Assembly (NCBI GenBank): GCA_027923965.1
Contig: AP026969.1
Location: 2,108,001 to 2,172,000, forward strand
Source: Comamonadaceae bacterium OS-1
GTDB taxonomy: Bacteria > Pseudomonadota > Gammaproteobacteria > Burkholderiales > Burkholderiaceae_C
Length of the DNA: 64,000 nt
Reading direction: 5' to 3'
Shown here one piece after another: positions 57,921 to 64,000 of the stretch. Both the position numbers and the translations under genes were made by a program. How positions within the stretch are numbered: the stretch's first letter is position 1; the number at the start of each line of letters is the position of its first letter. The notes under the pieces were generated by a model, which was not told where the DNA came from, ran no database searches, and saw nothing but the letters and a program-made list of their open reading frames with translations.

Positions 57921-58709
57921 CTATGCGGCCAACCCAATATCTCGAAGCAATGGACCCCATTTCTGTATCGCAATTTTCTTGAAACCTCCGCCGGTGGGAT
58001 GCAGCTCATTGGCCCAGTCGCCGGCGCCGAGGGTGCCGCGGCTGTCCACCAGGTGTAAATGCCCAGGGTCCATTGCGACGATGTTCAACAGCACCTTGTG
58101 GAAGCGGTCGAGCAGCAGCTTCACGCATAACTGTTGCAGGTCTGGCGGAACACCTGCATTCACCAGGGCCGGCTGGAGCCAGCCTTGCTGACCAAAAACC
58201 CCTTTGCCGTCGGGTATGGCGTAGTCGTAGCTGTGCATGATGATGTGGCAGTCGAGCGAGGTGCGCGTGTAGATCACGCCGATCAGCTTGCGGTAATACT
58301 GGTCCATACGATCGAGAAAACCGTCCAGCCCCTGCTCACCCGCCTGGAAGCAGCCCTCGGCAGTGGTTTCTTTCGAGCACTTGTCCTTAAGCAAGGGGCG
58401 CATATCGTTGAAGCCGGCGAAGTCATTGCCGCCGCCACTGATCAGCACGGCCGATAGACCGGAGCCATACAGTTTCAAAGCTTGGTTGATGCTTTTGGCA
58501 TACTTGCCATCCACATAATCAAAAGCTTCAGCGCCGTTCATTCCCTTGACCAAAATGACATGCGACTTGGTTTCTACCATGGGGCCAATGTAATTGATGA
58601 GGCTACCACCGGGAAACAAATACCAGAACCAAGAATCTCCAATTGCCATCATGGTGGGAAACGCGCCTTGATTTTGCATTATGGTGGCGTCCCAGTAAAA
58701 ATTCGACAT
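57921..58709 (-). CDS. SGNH/GDSL-like hydrolase, cytosolic
   Basis: A 262-residue protein (start MSNFYWDA; an upstream ATG at 58724 would add five). SGNH blocks are recognisable: MAIGDSWFWY (block I, GDS), LISGGGNDFAG (block III, GGND), and ELHPTGGGFKKIA with the catalytic Asp/His region (block V). No signal peptide. Base composition is visibly AT-richer than its neighbours, suggesting transfer. Substrate unknown; homologues are annotated only as SGNH/GDSL hydrolase family. Confidence 0.75.
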   Translation of the reverse strand: MSNFYWDATIMQNQGAFPTMMAIGDSWFWYLFPGGSLINYIGPMVETKSHVILVKGMNGAEAFDYVDGKYAKSINQALKLYGSGLSAVLISGGGNDFAGFNDMRPLLKDKCSKETTAEGCFQAGEQGLDGFLDRMDQYYRKLIGVIYTRTSLDCHIIMHSYDYAIPDGKGVFGQQGWLQPALVNAGVPPDLQQLCVKLLLDRFHKVLLNIVAMDPGHLHLVDSRGTLGAGDWANELHPTGGGFKKIAIQKWGPLLRDIGLAA

Positions 58710-58957
58710 GGTGCAGTCCTTCATTGATTTGATAAGGACTCCAATTTAGGCCGCCAAAGCTGTACGGACATCCTCCAAATAGGGGAGCTAGGTCGGTAAA
58801 TCCTTAAATGTGCTGCTAGATGAAATGCACGTACGCGCAGCACCGGCACCTCGCGCCACCAGCCACCAAATGGCGCAGAGCTTCTCGTAGACGACATCCC
58901 GGGCGGATGCGGATTGAACTGTGGCGACATGGAACCCACGGCCCCATTCGATTGAAC

Positions 58958-59695
58958 TCAGCGCACCAACAGCCAACTTGTAGCGGTTAAGGTCCCGATC
59001 AACACCGGCTGGTGCAGCAGGTAGTACGGCAGGCTCCAGCGGCCCAGCCAGGCCAGGGGGCGTGGAGCAGCGCCTTGCAGCCACTGCGGATGCTTCCTAA
59101 ACAGCCAGAAACCGGCAGCCATGCCCCACCACAGCACGCCCAGCCAGGGGAAAACAGGCACATAGTCTTCGGTGATGGGCTTCTGGGTGATCCAGCCCAG
59201 CCAATTGACTGATTTTTGGTTGAAAAAAGTGGCACTAGCGCTTATGGGTAGAGCGTAGGAAGCTATGAATTTAGAAGCAATTGCCAGTCCACCCATGGGC
59301 CACAGCCACAGACCGCAGCGGGCCGTGAGCCGGGCCACCAGCAGCATCACGGCCATGCCGTGCAGCACGCCGAAGTAAATCCAGCTGTCCGGGAACATGA
59401 AGGCAGACCCGGCCGACACCAGCAGCGCGGCCCCCGCCACCTGCGCCCAGCGCCGCCAAAAACGCGGCCAGCCCACGGCGTGCTGCGCAGCCACCGCCTG
59501 GCCCAGCCCGGCGCAAAACAGAAACAGGCTGACGATGGCCACCCGCTGCCAGGTCCAGAACGGGTCGGCGTAGAAGTTTTGCGGCCACAGGCCCGCGTGG
59601 GCCAGGTCGAAGCTGAAGTGGAAAGCCGTCATCCACACCACGGCCAGGCCCCGCAGGGCATCGACGCGGTCGAACCGGGCCTTCAAGGCTTTCAA
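58958..59695 (-). CDS. DUF1624 / heparan-alpha-glucosaminide N-acetyltransferase-like membrane protein
   Basis: A 245-residue membrane protein with seven to eight helices. The N-terminal [27 protein letters not shown] is the DUF1624/acyltransferase-3-like opening with the conserved Asp-Arg-Gly and His; [20 protein letters not shown] and [14 protein letters not shown] are the other signatures. It should transfer an acyl group across the membrane; the acceptor is unknown. Residues 138-158 ([20 protein letters not shown]) are encoded by copy M of the dispersed element. The stop of the upstream-reading partner leuA overlaps by 4 bases. Confidence 0.85.
   Translation of the reverse strand: MKALKARFDRVDALRGLAVVWMTAFHFSFDLAHAGLWPQNFYADPFWTWQRVAIVSLFLFCAGLGQAVAAQHAVGWPRFWRRWAQVAGAALLVSAGSAFMFPDSWIYFGVLHGMAVMLLVARLTARCGLWLWPMGGLAIASKFIASYALPISASATFFNQKSVNWLGWITQKPITEDYVPVFPWLGVLWWGMAAGFWLFRKHPQWLQGAAPRPLAWLGRWSLPYYLLHQPVLIGTLTATSWLLVR
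59222..59284 (-). repeat. dispersed palindromic element, copy M (inside the DUF1624 gene)
   Basis: On the gene strand: GCAATTGCTTCTAAATTCAT, AGCTTCCTACGCTCTACCCA, TAAGCGCTAGTGCCACTTTT. Left and right arms both match copies D and H well. Sense, same frame as copies C, F and I. Confidence 0.85.
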
Positions 59696-61230
59696 CCCTG
59701 CGCAGCCACCCGGTCGGCCTTGCTTTGCAGCTTGTTCAGCGCGCTCAGGTAGGCCTTGGCGGAGGCGACCACAATGTCGGGGTCGGAGCCGGTGCCGTTG
59801 ACCACGCGGCCACTGTTTTGCAGCCGCACCGTGACTTCGCCCTGGCTCTCGGTGGAGCCGCTGATGGCGTTGACCGAGTACAGCACCATTTCGGCACCGC
59901 TTTGCACATGCATTTCAATGGCCTTCAGCGACGCGTCCACCGGGCCGTTGCCGTCGGATTCGCCCTTGACCTCTTTGCCATTGACGGTAAACACCACGCT
60001 GGCCTGCGGGCGCTCGCCGGTTTCGCTGTGCTGCGACAGCGACACAAAGCCGTACTGCTCGTTGTCGTGGGCTACGCTCTCATCGCTGACCAGGGCCAGA
60101 ATGTCTTCGTCAAAAATCTCGCTCTTGCGGTCGGCCAGCTCCTTGAAACGGGCGAAGGCGGCGTTGATGTCGGATTCGCTCTCCATGCTCACGCCCAGGT
60201 CTTGCAGGCGCTGCTTGAAGGCGTTGCGGCCACTGAGCTTGCCCAGCACAATCTTGTTGTGGCTCCAGCCCACGTCTTCGGCGCGCATGATTTCATAGGT
60301 GTCGCGGGCCTTGAGCACGCCGTCCTGGTGGATGCCGGAGGCGTGGGCAAACGCGTTTGCGCCCACCACCGCCTTGTTGGGCTGCACCACAAAACCGGTG
60401 GTCTGGCTGACCATGCGGCTGGTGGCCAGGATGTGCTTGGTGTCCACGCCAATGTCCAGCCCGAAGTAGTCGCGCCGGGTTTTAACCGCCATGACGATTT
60501 CTTCCAGCGAGCAATTGCCCGCCCGCTCGCCCAGGCCGTTGATGGTGCATTCCACCTGGCGCGCGCCGCCGATCTTCACGCCAGCCAGCGAATTGGCCAC
60601 CGCCATGCCGAGGTCGTTGTGGCAATGCACCGACCAGATGGCCTTGTCGCTGTTGGGCACGCGTTCGCGCAGGGTCTTGATGAAGTTGCCGTACAGCTCG
60701 GGGATGGCGTAGCCCACGGTGTCGGGCACGTTGATGGTGGTGGCACCCTCGGCAATCACCGCCTCGATGACGCGGCACAGAAAGTCCATGTCGCTGCGGT
60801 AGCCGTCTTCGGGGCTGAACTCCACGTCCGCCACCAGGTTGCGCGCAAAGCGCACCGACTGCTTGGCCTGCTCGAACACCTGGTCGGGTGTCATGCGCAG
60901 CTTTTTCTCCATGTGCAGCGGCGAGGTGGCGATGAAGGTGTGGATACGGCCGTGGGCCGCGTCTTTCAGGGCCTCTGCCGCCCGGGAGATGTCGCGGTCG
61001 TTGGCGCGCGACAGGCCGCAGACGGTCGCATCCTTGATGGCACGGGCAATCGCCTGCACGCATTCAAAGTCCCCCACCGAGCTGGCCGGAAAACCCGCCT
61101 CGATCACGTCCACCTGGAGGCGCTCCAGCTGGCGGGCAATGCGCAGCTTTTCGTCGCGGGTCATGCTGGCGCCGGGCGACTGCTCGCCGTCACGCAAGGT
61201 GGTGTCAAAAATGATGAGTTTGTCGGTCAT
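59692..61230 (-). CDS. leuA: 2-isopropylmalate synthase, type 1 LeuA
   Basis: A 512-residue enzyme with the full three-part layout: catalytic TIM barrel ([13 protein letters not shown] at the start, [12 protein letters not shown] for metal), linker (HQDGVLK region [10 protein letters not shown]) and the C-terminal leucine-binding domain ([22 protein letters not shown]). It condenses acetyl-CoA with 2-oxoisovalerate. It follows the type-2 leuA by 25 bases, and overlaps the DUF1624 gene by 4, so all three may share a transcript and the leucine attenuator. Confidence 0.95.
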   Translation of the reverse strand: MTDKLIIFDTTLRDGEQSPGASMTRDEKLRIARQLERLQVDVIEAGFPASSVGDFECVQAIARAIKDATVCGLSRANDRDISRAAEALKDAAHGRIHTFIATSPLHMEKKLRMTPDQVFEQAKQSVRFARNLVADVEFSPEDGYRSDMDFLCRVIEAVIAEGATTINVPDTVGYAIPELYGNFIKTLRERVPNSDKAIWSVHCHNDLGMAVANSLAGVKIGGARQVECTINGLGERAGNCSLEEIVMAVKTRRDYFGLDIGVDTKHILATSRMVSQTTGFVVQPNKAVVGANAFAHASGIHQDGVLKARDTYEIMRAEDVGWSHNKIVLGKLSGRNAFKQRLQDLGVSMESESDINAAFARFKELADRKSEIFDEDILALVSDESVAHDNEQYGFVSLSQHSETGERPQASVVFTVNGKEVKGESDGNGPVDASLKAIEMHVQSGAEMVLYSVNAISGSTESQGEVTVRLQNSGRVVNGTGSDPDIVVASAKAYLSALNKLQSKADRVAAQG

Positions 61231-61255
61231 GGGGTGCTCCTGTGGGGATTATTTT

Positions 61256-62875
61256 TCAGACGGTGGCCGCTTCGGTACGGGGGGTATTTTCACGGTTTTT
61301 GGCACGCTGCAAGCCGCTGAGGATGGCTTTGAGCGAGGCAGACACGATGTTCGCGTCCATGCCCACGCCAAACACGGTGTGCTGCTCGTCAATACGCAGT
61401 TCCAGATAGGCCACGGCCTGGGCGTTGGCCCCGGCACCCAAGGCGTGCTCGTGGTAGTCCAGCACGCGCACCTGAGTGGCGGACGTGGCGTTGAGGTGGT
61501 TCACAAAGGCATCGATGGGGCCTACGCCCTGCCCGGCTGCGGGCACCACGGGTGTGGCGATGGTGGCGGTGCCGTATTCGCGTTCAAACAAAGCCCACAA
61601 ATCCTGCGCGGTGAGTTCCTTGCCCGCGCCGTCCATCACGGCTTGCACGATCTGGCTGAACTCGATTTGCAAACGGCGCGGCAATTCCAGGCCGTATTCG
61701 CTCTCCAGTAAATAGGCGATGCCGCCCTTGCCCGACTGGCTGTTGACGCGGATCACCGCCTCGTAGCTGCGGCCCAAATCCTTGGGGTCGATGGGCAAGT
61801 ACGGAATGTCCCAGGCCGCGCCCTCTTGCCGGGCCGAGAACGCCTTGCGGATGGCATCCTGGTGCGAACCCGAGAACGAGGTATAGACCAGGTCGCCCGC
61901 ATACGGGTGGCGCGGGTGCACCGGCAACTGGTTGCAGTGCTCCACCGTGCGGCGGATCTCGTCGATCTGCGAAAAGTCCAGGCCCGGCGACACGCCCTGG
62001 GTGTAAAGGTTCAAGGCCACGTTGACCAGATCCAGGTTGCCGGTGCGCTCGCCGTTGCCAAACAAGCAGCCTTCGATGCGGTCGGCCCCGGCCATCAAGG
62101 CAAATTCGCCCGCTGCCGTGCCCGTGCCCCGGTCGTTGTGCGGGTGTACCGACAACACAATGCTGTCGCGCCGCTCCAGGTGGCGGTGCATCCACTCGAT
62201 CATGTCGGCAAAAATGTTGGGCGTGGAATGCTCCACCGTGGACGGCAAATTGACGATGCATTTGTGTTGCGGCGTGGGCTGCCACACCGCAGTGACGGCA
62301 TCCACCACGCGCTTGGAAAACGCCAGCTCGGTGCCCGAAAACATCTCGGGCGAGTACTGGAAGGTCCAGCGGGTGCCGGGCTGGGTGGCGGCAATGTCGC
62401 AAAACATCTGCGCATGGCGCACCGCCAAATCGACAATGCCGTCTTCGTCCATGCCCAGCACCACCCGGCGCATCACCGGCGCGGTAGCGTTGTACATGTG
62501 GACGATGGCCTGCTTGGCCCCCACCAGCGACTCGAAGGTGCGGCGGATCAGGGATTCGCGGGCCTGGGTGAGCACCTGGATGGTCACGTCATCGGGAATG
62601 AGCTTGTCTTCAATGAGCTTGCGCACAAAGTCGAATTCGACCTGCGAGGCCGACGGGAAACCGACTTCGATCTCCTTGAAGCCAATCGCCACCAGCGTCT
62701 CGAACATGCGCAGCTTGCGGGCCATGTCCATGGGCTCGATCAACGCCTGGTTACCGTCGCGCAGGTCGGTGCTGAGCCAGATGGGGGCCTGGGCCAGCAC
62801 GGCATCGGGCCAGGTGCGGTCGGTCAAGCGGATGGGGGCAAACGCGGGGTACTTGCTGGCAGGTTGCTTCAACAT
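61256..62875 (-). CDS. leuA: 2-isopropylmalate synthase, type 2 LeuA
   Basis: About 539 residues, of the fungal/actinobacterial-like long LeuA type: [24 protein letters not shown] start, [16 protein letters not shown] catalytic entry, [14 protein letters not shown] for metal, SGSHQDAI, and a leucine-regulatory C-domain ending [23 protein letters not shown] longer reading frame to 62941 runs into the attenuator and is rejected. A leader peptide and attenuator lie upstream. Having both LeuA types in tandem is unusual; different leucine sensitivity or a homologous 2-oxoacid substrate could explain it. Confidence 0.93.
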   Translation of the reverse strand: MLKQPASKYPAFAPIRLTDRTWPDAVLAQAPIWLSTDLRDGNQALIEPMDMARKLRMFETLVAIGFKEIEVGFPSASQVEFDFVRKLIEDKLIPDDVTIQVLTQARESLIRRTFESLVGAKQAIVHMYNATAPVMRRVVLGMDEDGIVDLAVRHAQMFCDIAATQPGTRWTFQYSPEMFSGTELAFSKRVVDAVTAVWQPTPQHKCIVNLPSTVEHSTPNIFADMIEWMHRHLERRDSIVLSVHPHNDRGTGTAAGEFALMAGADRIEGCLFGNGERTGNLDLVNVALNLYTQGVSPGLDFSQIDEIRRTVEHCNQLPVHPRHPYAGDLVYTSFSGSHQDAIRKAFSARQEGAAWDIPYLPIDPKDLGRSYEAVIRVNSQSGKGGIAYLLESEYGLELPRRLQIEFSQIVQAVMDGAGKELTAQDLWALFEREYGTATIATPVVPAAGQGVGPIDAFVNHLNATSATQVRVLDYHEHALGAGANAQAVAYLELRIDEQHTVFGVGMDANIVSASLKAILSGLQRAKNRENTPRTEAATV

Positions 62876-62899
62876 GGTCATTTCTTTCAAGGTTTTCCT

Positions 62900-62951
62900 A
62901 AAACCAGCAACCCAACGCAAAACGGCCCGTTGCTGGTGCATACGGGCCGTT
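62900..62951 (-). promoter_or_regulatory. leucine attenuator (antiterminator/terminator)
   Basis: Two mutually exclusive hairpins in the leader RNA. Antiterminator: AACGGCCCGT (62942-62951) with ACGGGCCGTT (62921-62930), perfect 10 bp. Terminator: ACCAGCAAC (62929-62937) with GTTGCTGGT (62903-62911), perfect 9 bp, followed by TTTT. The middle segment is shared. CGGGC in the end of the leader-peptide gene can pair with GCCCG of segment 2 as the pause/protector helix. Confidence 0.8.
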
Positions 62952-62983
62952 GTGAGGGGTGATGACGCTTTAAGTCGCGTGCG

Positions 62984-63037
62984 CTACCGTCTCCGCCCGA
63001 AGGGGATTAGTAGTAGCGCTAGGGAAATAAAGTGCAT
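62984..63037 (-). CDS. leuL: leucine-operon leader peptide
   Basis: A 17-residue reading frame, MHFISLALLLIPFGRRR, ending TAG 33 bases before the antiterminator arm. Four of its five-residue core S-L-A-L-L-L are Leu, all CTA, three in a row; CTA is very rare in this GC-rich genome. A ribosome starved for Leu-tRNA would stall there and free segment 2 to form the antiterminator. No strong ribosome site is visible (GAATCC precedes), so translation efficiency is uncertain. Too short for automatic gene calls. Confidence 0.8.
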   Translation of the reverse strand: MHFISLALLLIPFGRRR

Positions 63038-63061
63038 AGTTGTGGATTCTAGCCTTGTTTT

Positions 63062-63889
63062 TTACTTGTGCAGGCCGCGTTCGTCAGGTTCGTCCTTCGA
63101 GGTGCTGATCACGCTGGTCTGCACGCCCTTGAACTTGCGCCAGGCGTACACGCCGTAGCCACTGAAGCCATACACCACAAAGGCCGCAAACAGCACAATG
63201 GGCGGGTGGATGGTGATCACGGCCAGGCCCAGGGCGATCAGCACGATCACCACAAACGGCACGCTCTTTTTCATCTGCACGTCTTTGAAGCTGTAAAACG
63301 GTGCATTGGTCACCATACTCAGGCCCGCGTAAATCGACAGTGCAAACATCACCCACGACACATCGGTGGGCGGCACGTCCAGGTCGTTCATCAGCCAGAT
63401 GAAGCCGGCAATCAACGCAGCGGCAGCGGGCGAAGGCAGGCCCTGGAAGTAGCGTTTATCGACCACCGTGGTGTTCACGTTAAAGCGCGCCAGCCGCAGG
63501 GCGGCGCAGGCGCAGTGCACAAAGGCGGCAATCCAGCCCCAGCGGCCCAGGCCTTTGAGGGTCCACATGTAGGCAATCAGCGCCGGGGCCGCGCCGAACG
63601 ACACCATGTCGGACAGCGAATCCATCTGCTCGCCAAAGGCGCTCTGGGTATTGGTCATGCGGGCCACGCGGCCATCCAGGCTGTCGAGCACCATGGCGCA
63701 AAACACACCAATCGCGGCCTGGTCGAAGCGCCCGTTCACCGCCATCACGATGGCGTAGAAGCCGCCAAACAAGGCCGCCAGGGTGAACAGATTGGGCAGG
63801 ATGTAGATGCCCTTGCGGCGCTTGCGCACCAGCACTTCAGGGTTGGATTTGGGACCGGGGTTGAGGCCCGGGTCGTTGCCGTGTTGCAT
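63062..63889 (-). CDS. pssA: CDP-diacylglycerol-serine O-phosphatidyltransferase
   Basis: A 275-residue integral membrane enzyme of the CDP-alcohol phosphatidyltransferase family: DSLDGRVARMTNTQSAFGEQMDSLSDMVSFG holds the D-x2-D-G-x2-A-R-x7-8-G-x3-D-x3-D motif. It starts RKRRKGIYILPNLFTLAALFGGFYA and has six to eight helices. It makes phosphatidylserine for phosphatidylethanolamine synthesis. Its location just upstream of leuL-leuA matches the betaproteobacterial ilv-psd-pssA-leuA region. Confidence 0.95.
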   Translation of the reverse strand: MQHGNDPGLNPGPKSNPEVLVRKRRKGIYILPNLFTLAALFGGFYAIVMAVNGRFDQAAIGVFCAMVLDSLDGRVARMTNTQSAFGEQMDSLSDMVSFGAAPALIAYMWTLKGLGRWGWIAAFVHCACAALRLARFNVNTTVVDKRYFQGLPSPAAAALIAGFIWLMNDLDVPPTDVSWVMFALSIYAGLSMVTNAPFYSFKDVQMKKSVPFVVIVLIALGLAVITIHPPIVLFAAFVVYGFSGYGVYAWRKFKGVQTSVISTSKDEPDERGLHK

Positions 63890-64000
63890 GGCGGTTGCCT
63901 GTCAAAAATAGAAAATTGCGCGGTGCGCGCTGGGGGAACTTGGCTGGGTGGGCCGGGTAGGCCGGTGTCAAGCAAATCATGCACGCTGGCCATGGGCAGC
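63890..64000. other. right edge, no recognisable gene
   Basis: About 110 bases upstream of pssA. A minus-strand frame overlapping pssA's start codons is an antisense/out-of-frame shadow. Psd or ilvC would be expected further right but cannot be confirmed from what is shown. Confidence 0.4.

Noticed and set aside
58740-58957. Minus-strand frame read through from the DUF1624 start side into the gap
   Set aside because: It is out of frame with the real gene, has no start or ribosome site, and no homology I recognise.
63010-63040. CTAGCGCT inside the leuL leader, shared with the dispersed element
   Set aside because: Only 8 bases match and the surrounding arms are absent; leucine codons explain the sequence.

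Overview
The window is GC-rich, densely packed bacterial chromosome with no rRNA, tRNA, phage, insertion sequence or CRISPR visible. Gene families and order point to a betaproteobacterium of the Burkholderiales, most like the Comamonadaceae (Rhodoferax/Acidovorax/Polaromonas type): a Bug-family solute receptor, DUF4124 and RnfH/RatA/SmpB neighbourhoods, the mltG-tmk-holB-pilZ-tatD block, leuA next to pssA, and a livHMGF cassette beside beta-oxidation genes. The genus is an inference.

Layout. 1-5900: tartrate/glycerate catabolism (truncated tartrate dehydrogenase, DctA-type carrier, glycerate 2-kinase, pyruvate kinase, Bug receptor). 6297-9089: a large membrane protein converging on a polyprenyl-phosphate-sugar-type glycosyltransferase. 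9284-14916: purine synthesis (guaB, a kbp-like gene, guaA), then a DUF4124 protein, rnfH, ratA, smpB. 15004-16596: a chemoreceptor. 16633-24497: a copper locus in two divergent halves: a periplasmic/outer-membrane operon (CopL-like, small secreted protein, TolC-type factor, multicopper oxidase, cupredoxin, CusF-like) and, beyond a MerR regulator and its operator, a P1B ATPase plus an HMA-MauE-like membrane protein. 24498-34563: housekeeping block and assorted enzymes. 34633-42272: tex, a molybdate operon and phosphoglucomutase. 42506-54071: DUF1223, GST, thiolase/FadB, an unrecognised AT-richer gene, livFGMH and an acyl-CoA synthetase. 54210-57804: selO-msrB-yciB-bolA-parvulin. 57921-64000: an AT-richer SGNH gene, an acyltransferase-like membrane protein, two leuA genes with an attenuator, and pssA.

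The strongest unexplained signal is a dispersed imperfect-palindromic element of about 50-65 bp found at least 12 times. Six copies touch or closely follow stop codons, five of these oriented as they would be if used as terminators. Five lie inside open reading frames, always in the sense orientation and without breaking the frame, so the element encodes a recurrent peptide, recalling the in-frame palindromic elements of Rickettsia. In one gene it supplies the hydrophobic N-terminus.

Two further RNA/DNA structures stand out: a leucine attenuator (17-residue leader peptide with four rare CTA codons and mutually exclusive hairpins) in front of the type-2 leuA, and a mirror-symmetric nested inverted repeat at 30309-30538 whose edge supplies the only usable start codon and ribosome site of an acetyltransferase gene.
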